Below are positions 1-8,604 of a stretch of DNA of 64,000 bases, one piece after another. The position numbers and the translations under genes are program-made. Origin of the DNA: Corynebacterium oculi (GTDB taxonomy: Bacteria; Actinomycetota; Actinomycetes; Mycobacteriales; Mycobacteriaceae); the NCBI RefSeq assembly GCF_001412105.1, contig NZ_LKST01000002.1:620001-684000 (forward strand), written 5' to 3'. Position 1 is the first letter of the stretch, and every line of letters begins with the position of its first letter. The notes beneath the pieces were generated by a model. It made no database searches and was not told the origin of the DNA. It was given only the letters and a program-made list of their open reading frames with translations.

Positions 1-546
1 GGAGTTTCCCTGCTCATGGATGATGCACAGCACGTGGCGCGCGCCCTCCTCGCGCAGGCGCTGGCCCGCCTGGGTTCCCGCCGCGCGTTCCTCTTGGCCG
101 AAGAAGGCCGAGAGCCCAAAGTCCCGGTAGCGGCTCATGCCCGCGTTAAGCCCCACGGTGGGGATTCCGGCCTCGATCGCGGCGCGGGCGGCGGGGCCGA
201 TGGCGTCCGGATTGGGCATGGTGACCGCCAGGCCGTCCACGTGGGCGTCGATGGCGGTGCGCACCAGGTTTTCCTGATTGGGTGCCTGGGGGTCGGCGCT
301 GTAGCGCAGTTCGATGTTGTTTTTGCGCGCGGCGTCCTCCGCGCCTTTACGCACGAGATCCCAGAAGGTGTCTCCCGGAGCACCGTGGCTGACCATCGCC
401 ACCACGAGGCGCGGGGTGTCTACCGTTCCGGCGGCGCCCTCGCCCTCCGGGGTAGAGCGCGGAGCCCCGCCCGTGGCGGAGCAGGCGGTGAGGAGGAGGC
501 AGGCGAGGACGGCACCCGCGTACCGCCTCAAAGTTGATGATGTCAC
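1..546 (-). CDS. Sugar ABC transporter substrate-binding lipoprotein (partial, C-terminus outside window)
   Basis: This is the N-terminal part of a periplasmic-binding-protein-like lipoprotein that would capture a sugar outside the membrane for an ABC importer. The reading frame starts at GTG 546 and runs off the left edge. Residues 1-22 form a signal peptide with basic residues, a hydrophobic stretch and the lipobox LTAC. The mature part reads LVVAMVSHGAPGDTFW and later GIPTVGLNAGMSRYRD, which matches the ribose/galactose-type Peripla_BP_4 fold. No strong ribosome binding site precedes the GTG, so the start is provisional. The permease and ATPase genes, if present, lie outside the window. 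The sugar cannot be told from the sequence. Confidence 0.8.
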   Translation of the reverse strand, partial: MTSSTLRRYAGAVLACLLLTACSATGGAPRSTPEGEGAAGTVDTPRLVVAMVSHGAPGDTFWDLVRKGAEDAARKNNIELRYSADPQAPNQENLVRTAIDAHVDGLAVTMPNPDAIGPAARAAIEAGIPTVGLNAGMSRYRDFGLSAFFGQEERAAGTQAGQRLREEGARHVLCIIHEQGNS

Positions 547-641
547 CCATCAACGTATTAACAGGTCAGGGCGGGAAAACCCGGATTCCTCCGGTACTTG
601 ATCGTTACAGAGGGGGTATCCGGGGGTGGAATAATGGTCGC

Positions 642-1241
642 ATGCGCTCCGCCCTATGCTTTGTCCTCGCCGCCCTTTCGCTCTTCGTCGCGGGGCGCAC
701 AGGCCTCGGCGGGGCCTGGTTCTTCGCCGCTACCGTGGCGTGCGCGCTGGCGTTGCTCCTCGCTTCGCGGCGTCCCGCGCGCCCCACCGCCTTGCTTATC
801 GACGTCCCCCTTGGTCTCGCCGCCGGCCTTCTCCTCCTGCTTCCCAGCGCGCTGGGTGCGGCGGCGCTGTGGGCGATCCCGTTCTTCGATCCCCTCACCG
901 CGCAGATAGGCGGCCTGCTGGGGAGTTCTCCACCCCGCGCGGCCACCCTCCTCGGGTTGTTGGCCGTGGTGCTCCTCAACGCCTTGGGAGAGGAGTTCTT
1001 TTTCCGAGGCACCCTGCCCCGCTATTTTCCCCGCCACCCCATCGCGGTACCCACCGCGCTGTACGCGGCCATGACTGCCGTTTTCGGCGCGGTTTTAGTT
1101 CCGCTGGCGGCGGTGTACTTGGGGCTTTCCCTGCATCTGCTGCGTGCCCGCACGGGTGGGCTTACCGCCCCGATCACCGCGCATGTGGTGTGGACGTGCG
1201 CCATGATCGAGGTTGTGGCCGCCCTCGAATGGGGGCTTTAG
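642..1241 (+). CDS. CPBP-family intramembrane protein
   Basis: This is a 199-residue multi-pass membrane protein of the CPBP (CAAX protease/bacteriocin-processing) family. The hallmark EExxxR motif is visible as GEEFFFRG near residue 118, and a late AHVVWT segment resembles the third motif. The central FxxxH motif is not obvious, so peptidase activity is uncertain. I chose ATG 642 because the upstream extension has no family similarity and the hydrophobic N-terminus begins here. The gene ends in a 4-bp convergent overlap with the SDR pseudogene. Its substrate is unknown. Confidence 0.7.
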   Translation: MRSALCFVLAALSLFVAGRTGLGGAWFFAATVACALALLLASRRPARPTALLIDVPLGLAAGLLLLLPSALGAAALWAIPFFDPLTAQIGGLLGSSPPRAATLLGLLAVVLLNALGEEFFFRGTLPRYFPRHPIAVPTALYAAMTAVFGAVLVPLAAVYLGLSLHLLRARTGGLTAPITAHVVWTCAMIEVVAALEWGL

Positions 1242-2033
1242 GGGCGAACCGGCCTGTCTGTGGTGAGTTTGGCGTTGACAAAACGGGTGAGCCAGGCCGG
1301 GGAGAAGTGCGAGCCGGCGTAGAGAATCTTGGCCTGCAAGCCAACCGGCTGGTGTACCTTGGCCACCTTGCCGCGCTCGCGTTCCACCACATCGGCCACG
1401 GCCACGGCGATGTCATCCGCCGTGAGCTTGATGCCCATCTTCTTGGTACCGCTGGTGGCCACGCCGTCGAGCATGCCGGTCTTGGCGTAGAGGGGCCATA
1501 CGGCGGAAACCGTGATGTCATCCTGTTCCCATTCCAGGTTGAGCGCCTCGGTGAGGCCCCGTACCGCGAACTTGGTGGTGGAGTACACGGCCATGTCGGG
1601 GGTGCCGTAGATCGCGGAGGCGGAGGCGATGTTCACCAGGCGCGCACCGGGGGTCTTTTTCAGGTAGGGGTAGGCGGCGCGGGAGCCGTTGAGCACGCCC
1701 TTGACGTTCACGTCCACGAGGGCGGCGCGCGTTCAAAGGAGCCCTCCTCCATGAACGGGCCGGCGTAAAGGATCCCGGCGTTGTTCACCACAACGTCCAG
1801 GCTGCCGCCGGTGTGGGAGGTGAAATCCTCTAGGGCCTTGGTCCAGGATTCGGGGTCCGTCACGTTCAGGGAGCCGAAATAGACCTTTCCGCGGCCGAGG
1901 TTTTCCGTGGTGGTCCAGCCGAAGTCATCGGCAAGGTCGTAGGCGCCCACGGTCCAGCCGCGGCGCGCAAGAGTGAGGGCGGTGGAGCGGCCAATTCCGC
2001 GGGCCGCACCGGAAATGAATACTGAGGGGACAT
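1238..2033 (-). pseudogene. SDR-family NAD(P)-dependent oxidoreductase, frameshifted
   Basis: This is a short-chain dehydrogenase/reductase interrupted by one frameshift. The first part starts at ATG 2033 after a good GGAAGG site and encodes the cofactor motif GAARGIGR and the NNAG motif. The second part, in another frame from about 1730 down to 1238, encodes the catalytic S...YxxxK region (NIASASAIYG, YSTTK). Near 1725 the frame GAA-CGC-GCG-CCG runs into a TGA, and restoring one G in the GCGCG/CC run rejoins both parts as ERA-ALVDVNVKG. Either the gene is dead or this is a base-calling error. The substrate is unknown. Confidence 0.8.
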
Positions 2034-2195
2034 ACCTTCCAGATTAGGCATACCTCACGTTGCGGCGGGAGGGGTTGTGGAAAATTTCCCCCATCAGGGG
2101 GTGATTATCGCACCAAGAGAACACACCGCAACCATTCTGATAACTCACAGGAAATGATCGGTATACCTCTAGCTCAGCAGTGCATAGTAGTGGAC

Positions 2196-3461
2196 ATGAC
2201 AGCAAAGAACCCCCGCTCTCGCTTCCTGCCCCTCGCCGCCTCCGCCCTCGTCGTGGGCTTGACCCTCGGCGCCTGCTCCACTGCGGAATCCTCCACCGCA
2301 GCCACCGCCGCAACCACCAGCACCGCGCCCTCCGAGACCACGACCACGGCGGCGTCGGCAAGCACCGGCGGCACCCAGGCCACGGTGCAGGCCACGGCCA
2401 CCGCCGCCCAGGAGTTCCTGGACACCCTCTCCGAGGAGCAAAAAGCCACGGTGCTCAAGGATTACACGGACGATAACAAATCCATCACCTGGTCCAACTT
2501 TCCCGTCACCTTCGTGGAACGCGCCGGCATCAACCTCAAAGACCTCAACGAGGAGCAGCGCGCCGCCACCATGAACGTGCTCAAGGCCCTGCTTAACGAC
2601 GAAGCCTACGCCACCGTCACCAACATCATGGCGAGCGATGAATACCTGCTGGAAAAGAGCAATGCCACCGAGGATTCCCTGGGCCAGTACTACATCGCGT
2701 TCTACGGCACCCCCAGCGAGACCGGGGCCTGGACGCTGCAATTCGGCGGGCACCACCTGGGCCTCAACGCCACGATGGATACGGATTCTCTCACTTTCGC
2801 CCCCACGCACCTGGGCACCCAACCCACCGAGTGGGTCAACGACGAAGGCGAAACCATCACGACGATGGATAAGACCTACACCACGGCTTTTGCCTTCTAC
2901 GATAGCCTCAGCCCGGAGCAGAAAAATCAGCTCTACCAGGGCGAACAAGTAGCCACCATGGTGTGTGAACCCGGCGGTACCTGCGATTATCCCACCGGCA
3001 CCGGGCTCAAAGGCTCCGACCTCACCGACGAGCAAAAGGATTTGCTTATCGACGTCATCGCTAACTGGGTGGGAATGGCCGACGAGGAAACCACCACCGC
3101 GCAACTCAACGCGATCCGCGCCACCCTCGATGACACCTACGTGAACTGGTCCGGGGCCACCTCCTATGACACCAGCACCGGCGAGGGGATCTACTTCCAG
3201 ATTAGCGGCCCCAAGGTGTACATCGAGTTTGCCAATCAGGAAGGCTCCGCCGGAGCCGACGTAGAAGGCGTGATCACCGCCGGGTGGGGGCACGTTCACA
3301 CCATCTACCGCGACCCCAGCAATGACTACGCCAACTCCGTGGAACAGCAAGAAAGCAGCGGACCGGGTGCGGGCGGCCCCGGCGGTGCCGGTGGGCCCGG
3401 CAGCGGGGCCACCCCTCCCGGCGGTGGGGCAAGGCCGGGAGGGGCACCCGCTGATTTTTAG
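2196..3461 (+). CDS. DUF3500 domain-containing lipoprotein
   Basis: This is a secreted lipoprotein of 421 residues. The signal peptide ends in the lipobox LGAC at about residue 27 and is followed by a Ser/Thr/Ala-rich linker. The DUF3500 domain covers roughly residues 65-385 and shows the family's FGGHHL segment and a GWGHVHTIYRD segment near its end. The C-terminus is a low-complexity Gly/Pro tail. ATG 2196 was chosen because the signal peptide begins there. The function of DUF3500 proteins is not established. The upstream 160 bp is the divergent promoter region shared with the SDR pseudogene and carries a small CCCCC-ATCA-GGGGG hairpin near 2088-2101. Confidence 0.75.
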   Translation: MTAKNPRSRFLPLAASALVVGLTLGACSTAESSTAATAATTSTAPSETTTTAASASTGGTQATVQATATAAQEFLDTLSEEQKATVLKDYTDDNKSITWSNFPVTFVERAGINLKDLNEEQRAATMNVLKALLNDEAYATVTNIMASDEYLLEKSNATEDSLGQYYIAFYGTPSETGAWTLQFGGHHLGLNATMDTDSLTFAPTHLGTQPTEWVNDEGETITTMDKTYTTAFAFYDSLSPEQKNQLYQGEQVATMVCEPGGTCDYPTGTGLKGSDLTDEQKDLLIDVIANWVGMADEETTTAQLNAIRATLDDTYVNWSGATSYDTSTGEGIYFQISGPKVYIEFANQEGSAGADVEGVITAGWGHVHTIYRDPSNDYANSVEQQESSGPGAGGPGGAGGPGSGATPPGGGARPGGAPADF

Positions 3462-3501
3462 CAGCTACCGACTTTTGGCCTCGGCGACCGCCGGGGCCTC
3501 T

Positions 3502-3870
3502 CTAGGAAAACACCTGGCCGATATTCACCGCCGCCACCACGGCGCTCAGGGCCGTCATGCTCAGGCAGTTGAGCCAGAACTCGCTGCGCAGGAAGTTCGC
3601 CCGAATATGCGCCACGATGGCAAAGAGGAAATACCCCAGCACTCCGCAGGAAACCGTGGCCGCGATGCCGGGGGCTTGCCGCAGCGCCCCCACCACCAGG
3701 CCTAAAGCCGCCAGGGTCTTGATCCCGATGAGCGCCCACCACCAATCCCGGGGAAAGTTCACCCCGGAAAGGCACCGGGAGATAAAAGCGGGCGGCTTGA
3801 GGGAAAGCAGCGCGTCCCCCGCAAGCACGGCGGCGAGAACATAGGTAAGAATAATGCTGATGGTGCTCAT
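3502..3870 (-). CDS. DoxX-like small membrane protein
   Basis: This 122-residue protein has four predicted membrane segments and the general look of the DoxX-like family. An AAGGGG ribosome binding site lies just upstream of ATG 3870. It is convergent with the DUF3500 gene. Family members have been linked to redox or membrane-associated roles, but nothing here fixes a function. Confidence 0.6.
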   Translation of the reverse strand: MSTISIILTYVLAAVLAGDALLSLKPPAFISRCLSGVNFPRDWWWALIGIKTLAALGLVVGALRQAPGIAATVSCGVLGYFLFAIVAHIRANFLRSEFWLNCLSMTALSAVVAAVNIGQVFS

Positions 3871-3925
3871 GAGGCCCCTTCTACGAAGTGACGAATAATA
3901 GTGAACACCATATCAGGGCCATAGG

Positions 3926-4654
3926 TCACACGGGTTGCGCGGAATCTCCCAGCACGGAGAGAAGATCGGTAGCGTCGGCCCGCATGAATAAGTGCGTAAG
4001 GGATCGATGCCAGTCCTCCTGCCGGTTCCCCGATATTGTCAGCGGCATGAAACCGTGGGTCACCAGTTCCAGGCTGGACGTCATCACCGCCGTGCGTTTA
4101 TTACCGTCCCAGAAAAACTGCGAGCGGGCCATGAAGGGCACGCGGATCAACGCTCGTTCCGCCACGTTCTCTGGTGCGTGAGATTCCCACCAGCCCCACA
4201 GATCTTCCAGTTCCGAGCGGCCGGGTGCTTGATAATTTCCCTCGGGGGTTCTCGCCGTTCCGCCCTCTCCCCCAATGTCCGAGCACGAGCGGAACGTTCC
4301 CGGATCGAGGGATACGGTGCGAGAAACAGTGCGATTAATGCTCTCTACCAGTTCCCGCGTCACCGTCCTTTGTTCCTTGGCCGCTCGCACCACTAGCCCC
4401 CAGCCCTCCGCGATAGCACGAACCTCATCGAGGTCATGGAGGGGATGTCCGCCCACCGTCATGCCGGACATGATGATCTGTACCTCGGGGAAGGTAAAGT
4501 CCAACCCCTCAAGGCGTGCCGTGGACCACGTGGCAAAGGGATGATTTTTTAAGAGCGAGTGATAGGCGGCACCAAAACCCACGCTCGGTAAGGAGGGAAT
4601 ATTCCCTCGATAAGAAAAATCCCGGAATGCCCGCGCCATACCCGGCAACACCAT
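3926..4654 (-). CDS. Fic/DOC-family protein with Gln in place of the catalytic His
   Basis: This is a 242-residue Fic-fold protein. Canonical Fic enzymes transfer AMP or other groups through the motif HPFx(D/E)GN(G/K)R. Here the aligned stretch is SQFFWDGNKRTA, so the GNKR part is kept and the catalytic histidine position holds Gln. An upstream segment MSGMTVGGHPLHDLDEVRAI resembles the region that carries the inhibitory (S/T)xxxE(G/N) helix, but the Glu is not clear. It could be catalytically dead or belong to a variant subfamily. No antitoxin gene is adjacent. The start is uncertain, since ATG 4654 has no strong ribosome binding site and a Met six codons inside is possible. Confidence 0.65.
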   Translation of the reverse strand: MVLPGMARAFRDFSYRGNIPSLPSVGFGAAYHSLLKNHPFATWSTARLEGLDFTFPEVQIIMSGMTVGGHPLHDLDEVRAIAEGWGLVVRAAKEQRTVTRELVESINRTVSRTVSLDPGTFRSCSDIGGEGGTARTPEGNYQAPGRSELEDLWGWWESHAPENVAERALIRVPFMARSQFFWDGNKRTAVMTSSLELVTHGFMPLTISGNRQEDWHRSLTHLFMRADATDLLSVLGDSAQPV

Positions 4655-4711
4655 AAATCGAATAAAACGGCTTTACGGAATGTTCCGCAAACCCTCATCA
4701 ATAAAAATACG

Positions 4712-4784
4712 TGGAGCATAGGAGAATCGAACTCCTGACCTTCTGCTTGCAAAGCAGATGCTCTACCAATTGAGCTAATGCCCC
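4712..4784 (-). tRNA. tRNA-Ala (anticodon TGC)
   Basis: On the minus strand the sequence folds as a cloverleaf: acceptor GGGGCAT paired with ATGCTCC, a D-arm beginning TAGCTCAATTGG, an anticodon loop CTTTGCAAG with anticodon TGC, and a T-arm with the GTTCGATTC loop. The discriminator base is A and no CCA is encoded. It lies 13 bp downstream of tRNA-Ile on the same strand, the usual actinobacterial pair after gyrA. Confidence 0.95.
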
Positions 4785-4797
4785 ATTGTCCCTTTGG

Positions 4798-4871
4798 TGG
4801 GCCTAGCAAGAATCGAACTTGCGACCTCATCGTTATCAGCGATGCGCTCTAACCGACTGAGCTATAGGCCC
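4798..4871 (-). tRNA. tRNA-Ile (anticodon GAT)
   Basis: On the minus strand the cloverleaf has acceptor GGGCCTA paired with TAGGCCC, a D-arm TAGCTCAGTCGGTTAGAGC, an anticodon loop CTGATAACG with anticodon GAT, and a T-loop GTTCGATTC. It sits between the DUF3566 gene and tRNA-Ala. Confidence 0.95.
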
Positions 4872-4998
4872 TTGGAACGAGTATGTACTTTACATACCCG
4901 CCCGCTGGGGGCACAAATCACCAGGTCATTCCGGCAATCCGTGCCATCTCCCGCTATCCCCAGCGCCTCCAATCTGGGCAACCACCAGGCGTTTACCC

Positions 4999-5340
4999 CT
5001 AACGGATGTCCTCCACCTCGACGGCGAGTCCGCCGAAGAGGTCCACCACGGAGTTGTAGATCACCGCGCATAGCGGGGCGAGGAGCGTGGTAAGGATGGC
5101 GCCCAAGGCTCCCACCAGGGCGGCCACGCTAATCACCACACCAAAGTTGATGATCCCGTCGCCGCCAATCCCGCCGATCACGGAGTTGAGGCTGTCCCAC
5201 ACCCCGGCGGCGTTCAGCCCGATATAGAGGAGCACCACGCAGAGGATCCAGGCCACGAGCCCCACGAGGGAAAGCGCTAGGGCCACGCGGAAGGCCGCCA
5301 TGGGGGGTATGCGCGATACCACTACTTCTCTGTATGCCAT
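4999..5340 (-). CDS. DUF3566 transmembrane protein
   Basis: This 113-residue protein begins 12 bp after the gyrA stop and is almost certainly co-transcribed with gyrA. It has two strong membrane segments (about residues 18-45 and 66-92) joined by a Gly-rich loop. DUF3566 genes follow gyrA in many Actinobacteria. Their role is not settled. Confidence 0.8.
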   Translation of the reverse strand: MAYREVVVSRIPPMAAFRVALALSLVGLVAWILCVVLLYIGLNAAGVWDSLNSVIGGIGGDGIINFGVVISVAALVGALGAILTTLLAPLCAVIYNSVVDLFGGLAVEVEDIR

Positions 5341-5352
5341 CTGCTTATTCCT

Positions 5353-7950
5353 CTACTCTTCGCTATCGGAGCTATCTGAGGTAGGAGCGCCGGAGTCGGA
5401 ATCAGATTCTACCTTGGCCAGGGCGTCCGAGGCCTGGGCGGCAGCTTGCTGTTGCACCGGGCCGCCGACCTTGCCGGTGGCCACGGCGGTGGCTTCTTCC
5501 TCACCCTCGCCTTCCACGTTGCGGTCGATGGCCAGCAGTTCCACGTCCTTTTCCAGGTTCACCAGGCGCACACCCATGGTGGCCCGGGAGGAGGGACGAA
5601 TCTGGGCCACCTCGGTGCGGATCACCCCGCCAGCGGAGGTGATGGCGAAGATTTCGTCGTCATCGTCCACGGTGATGGCTCCGATGAGTTTGCCGCGCTT
5701 GGGCGTGTACTTAAAGGTCACTACGCCCAGCCCACCGCGCCCTTGGGAGTTGTATTCCTCGATCGCGGTGCGCTTTCCGTAGCCGCCGGAGGTGGCCACC
5801 AGCAGGTAGTTGCCGTCGCGTACCACGCACATGGCCAGCAGTTGATCCTCGCCGCGGAAGCGCATGCCCTTCACGCCGGCGGTGGCGCGGCCCATCGGAC
5901 GCAGTTGCTCGTCGTCGGCGGTGAAGCGAATGGCCTGGCCTTCCTCGGAGACCAGCAGAAGGTCACTATCCTCCCCACACAGGGCGGCGCCGATGAGGCG
6001 GTCCCCCTCGCCGAGGTTGATGGCGATGAGCCCGCCGGAGCGGTTGGTCTCGTAGTCCGCCAGGCGCGATTTCTTCACCCGGCCCTGCACCGTGGCCAGA
6101 ACCAGGAAGGGGGCGTCCTCGTAGGACTGGATCTGGATCACCTGGGCGATGCGCTCTTCTGGCTGGAGTTCCAGCAGGTTTGCCACGTGCTGCCCGCGCG
6201 CGGTGCGGGATGCCTCGGGCAGCTCGTAGGCCTTGAGGCGGTACACGCGACCGAAGTTGGTGAAGAAGAGGATCCAGTCATGGGTGGAGCACACAAAGAA
6301 GTGGCGCACCACGTCGTCGGACTTCAGCTCCGCGCCGCGCACCCCCTTGCCGCCGCGCTTTTGGGACTTATAAGCGTCCACCTTGGTGCGCTTGGCGTAG
6401 CCGGTGGAGGTGATGGTCACCACCACGTTTTCCCTGGCGATGAGGTCCTCCTCGGACACATCGCCGGAGGCCGCCACGATCTGTGTGCGGCGCTCGTCGC
6501 CATGCTTTTCGACGATCTCCGCCAGCTCGTCGCGCACGATGCTGCGCTGGCGCGCGGGGGAGGCCAGGATGTCCTTGAGATCCGCGATCACGGCCTCGAC
6601 CTCGTTCAATTCGTCGATGATCTTCTGGCGCTCCAGGGCTGCCAGGCGGCGCAGCTGCATTGCCAGGATGTGATCGGCCTGCACCTCATCGACGTCCAGG
6701 AGGTCCATCAGGCCGGTGCGCGCGATGTCCACGGTGGCGGAGCGGCGGATCAGTGCGATGACCTCGTCGAGGGCGTCGAGGGCCTTGACCAGACCGCGCA
6801 GGATGTGGGCGCGTTCCTCGGCCTTTTCCAAGCGGAACTGGGTGCGGCGCACGATGACGTCGATCTGGTGCGCCACGTAGTTGCGCAGCATCTGATCCAG
6901 GCGCAGGGTGCGCGGCACGCCGTCCACGATGGAGAGCATGTTGGCGCCGAAGTTGGTCTGCAACTGGGAATGCTTGTAGAGGTTGTTGAGCACCACGCGC
7001 GGCACGGCGTCGCGCTTGAGCGTGATGACGATGCGCAGGCCCACGCGGTCGGAGGTTTCATCGTCGATCTTGGAGATGCCGGCGAGTTTGCCGTTGGCCA
7101 CCTGCTCCGCGATATTGGACACCAGGTTATCGGGATTGACCTGGTACGGAAGTTCCGTAATCACGATGGTCTGGCGGTTGCCCTGCTCCTCGATGCTGGT
7201 CACGCCGCGCATGCGGATCGAGCCGCGCCCCGTGGTGTAGGCGTCCTTGATGCCTTGGTCACCCACGATGAGCCCCGCGGTGGGGAAATCCGGCCCCTTG
7301 ACGTGCCTCATGCACGCCTCCAGGGCCTCCTTCTCCCCAGCCTCCGGGTTTTCCAGCAGCCAGTAGATCGCCTCGGCCAGCTCGTTGAGGTTGTGCGGGG
7401 GAATGTTGGTGGCCATGCCCACGGCAATACCGCCGGAACCGTTCATCAGCAGGTTAGGCACGCGCGAGGGAAGCACGTCCGGTTCCATCGTCTTGTCGTC
7501 ATAGTTCGGGGAGAAGTCCACGGCATTCTCCCGAATGTCGCGCACCATCTCCATCGCCAGCGGCGTGAGCTTGCACTCCGTATAGCGCATGGCGGCGGGG
7601 CCGTCGTTGCCTCGGGAGCCGAAGTTACCCTGGCCGTCCACCAGCGGGTAGCGCATGTTCCAGCTTTGGGCGAGGCGCACCAGGGTGTCATAAATCGCGC
7701 TATCGCCGTGCGGGTGGAACTGACCCATCGTGTCCGAGACGGGGCGCGCGGACTTCACGTAGCCACGCTCCGGGCGGTACCCGGAGTCAAACATCGCGTA
7801 AAGAATGCGGCGGTGCACGGGCTTGAGGCCGTCACGCACCTCGGGCAGGGCGCGTCCCACGATCACCGACATCGCGTAGTCGATATAACTCGACTGCATT
7901 TCCTCATTGATGTCGATGGGATGGACGCGATCAAAGAGATCGTCGCTCAT
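5353..7950 (-). CDS. gyrA: DNA gyrase subunit A
   Basis: This is the breakage-reunion subunit of gyrase, which works with GyrB to introduce negative supercoils. Counting from ATG 7950 it has 865 residues. The catalytic Tyr is in AMRYTE at about residue 123, the quinolone region reads [10 protein letters not shown] with Ser84, Ala85 and Asp88, and a GyrA-box-like QKRGGKG lies in the C-terminal beta-pinwheel. The acidic C-terminal tail is rich in Asp, Ser and Glu. ATG 7950 has an AAAAGG site at good distance, and an in-frame GTG two codons upstream is the alternative. The quinolone-contact residues look like the unmutated corynebacterial form. Confidence 0.98.
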   Translation of the reverse strand: MSDDLFDRVHPIDINEEMQSSYIDYAMSVIVGRALPEVRDGLKPVHRRILYAMFDSGYRPERGYVKSARPVSDTMGQFHPHGDSAIYDTLVRLAQSWNMRYPLVDGQGNFGSRGNDGPAAMRYTECKLTPLAMEMVRDIRENAVDFSPNYDDKTMEPDVLPSRVPNLLMNGSGGIAVGMATNIPPHNLNELAEAIYWLLENPEAGEKEALEACMRHVKGPDFPTAGLIVGDQGIKDAYTTGRGSIRMRGVTSIEEQGNRQTIVITELPYQVNPDNLVSNIAEQVANGKLAGISKIDDETSDRVGLRIVITLKRDAVPRVVLNNLYKHSQLQTNFGANMLSIVDGVPRTLRLDQMLRNYVAHQIDVIVRRTQFRLEKAEERAHILRGLVKALDALDEVIALIRRSATVDIARTGLMDLLDVDEVQADHILAMQLRRLAALERQKIIDELNEVEAVIADLKDILASPARQRSIVRDELAEIVEKHGDERRTQIVAASGDVSEEDLIARENVVVTITSTGYAKRTKVDAYKSQKRGGKGVRGAELKSDDVVRHFFVCSTHDWILFFTNFGRVYRLKAYELPEASRTARGQHVANLLELQPEERIAQVIQIQSYEDAPFLVLATVQGRVKKSRLADYETNRSGGLIAINLGEGDRLIGAALCGEDSDLLLVSEEGQAIRFTADDEQLRPMGRATAGVKGMRFRGEDQLLAMCVVRDGNYLLVATSGGYGKRTAIEEYNSQGRGGLGVVTFKYTPKRGKLIGAITVDDDDEIFAITSAGGVIRTEVAQIRPSSRATMGVRLVNLEKDVELLAIDRNVEGEGEEEATAVATGKVGGPVQQQAAAQASDALAKVESDSDSGAPTSDSSDSEE

Positions 7951-8031
7951 ACTCACCTTTTCTTAGGGAAGATCGTTCAACGCCCCAGTTTAGTGCCCAG
8001 CGGCCCTTCTGCGCCTATTCTCACCCCCACC

Positions 8032-8050
8032 CGGTATCATCTTGATACCG
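8032..8050. promoter_or_regulatory. 19-bp palindromic operator before the RHH/Doc-like pair
   Basis: The sequence CGGTATCATCTTGATACCG is a perfect inverted repeat with 8-bp arms and a 3-bp spacer, ending 5 bp before the ATG of the ribbon-helix-helix gene. Antitoxins of this type usually bind such palindromes to repress their own promoter, so I infer an autoregulatory operator. It also lies in the intergenic region shared with divergent gyrA. Confidence 0.65.
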
Positions 8051-8055
8051 TGGCC

Positions 8056-8253
8056 ATGACGTTGCGACTCACCGATGAACAAGACCGCGCCCTCAGCCTG
8101 CTCGCTCGTGCCCAGGATTGCAGCAAACAGGAGGCCGCCACCCGCGCCATCCTCGCCGCCGCCACAAGATTGCTTGACGACGCCCACGTGGCCCACCTCG
8201 CGCGGCAATCGCTGCGGGAATACCTGGACGCGGAACGGCGCCTGCACCCATGA
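8056..8253 (+). CDS. Ribbon-helix-helix (CopG-like) antitoxin-type protein
   Basis: This 65-residue protein begins MTLRLTDEQDRALSLLARAQ, the short basic beta-strand followed by helices typical of CopG/RHH DNA-binding antitoxins. It continues SKQEAATRAILAAATRLL. The stop codon overlaps the next start (ATGA), which indicates translational coupling with the Doc-like gene. A 19-bp palindrome lies 5 bp upstream. I infer that it represses its own operon and binds the partner protein through its C-terminal tail. Confidence 0.7.
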   Translation: MTLRLTDEQDRALSLLARAQDCSKQEAATRAILAAATRLLDDAHVAHLARQSLREYLDAERRLHP

Positions 8254-8552
8254 GGGGCCTGAGCTTCGAGCAGATGGTGCGCGTGGCAGACGAAGTGTGC
8301 GCACATACCGATTCCCGCATACGCAGCTATGCCGCCCTGGCCTCCTGCGCGGCCATCACGAACGCGCGTCTGCACGGAGTACCTTTACACCATCACATCA
8401 CGCAGATGACCAGGGACGTGCAAGACCATATCCGCGCACTGCGCCCGCTCACGCATAACAACGATGTGTTTTCCCACGTGGTAGCGGATATTGTGCAGGA
8501 TCTCAACACCGAGCCCCTCTCCCGGCGTGACAAGTGCAGGTCTGACGTTTAG
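8250..8552 (+). CDS. Doc-like toxin-position protein lacking the Fic motif
   Basis: This is a 100-residue protein coupled to the RHH gene by a 4-bp overlap. Its beginning, LSFEQMVRVADEVCAH followed by RSYAALASCAAITNARLHG, is patterned like the N-terminal half of death-on-curing (Doc) toxins. Where Doc has HxFxDGNKR, this protein reads LRPLTHNNDVFSHVVAD, so no catalytic motif is present. It may be a decayed Doc, or a divergent family that keeps the fold but works differently. The TA-like gene order, the coupling and the operator argue that the module is or was functional. The C-terminal dozen residues (TEPLSRRDKCRSDV) look unstructured. Confidence 0.5.
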   Translation: MRGLSFEQMVRVADEVCAHTDSRIRSYAALASCAAITNARLHGVPLHHHITQMTRDVQDHIRALRPLTHNNDVFSHVVADIVQDLNTEPLSRRDKCRSDV

Positions 8553-8604
8553 TATTCTCTACAGCACATTTGACTCTTTAATTCGACCCACAAGGAAGAA
8601 GTAT

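Noticed and set aside
2041-2060. DtxR-like TTAGGCATACCTCA upstream of the SDR pseudogene
   Set aside because: Half-site spacing is wrong (4 instead of 9 bases), so it does not fit the iron box.
2170-2190. TAGCTCAG element resembling a tRNA D-arm
   Set aside because: No acceptor, anticodon or T-arm partner is present nearby.
3477-3498. GC-rich hairpin between the DUF3500 and DoxX-like genes
   Set aside because: A 10-bp stem exists but the loop is too tight and no T-run follows on either strand.
5446-8253. 935-residue plus-strand open frame opposite gyrA
   Set aside because: It is antisense to a certain gyrA, rich in His/Gly/Ala as expected of a GC-rich shadow. Only its last 66 codons, from 8056, are a real gene.
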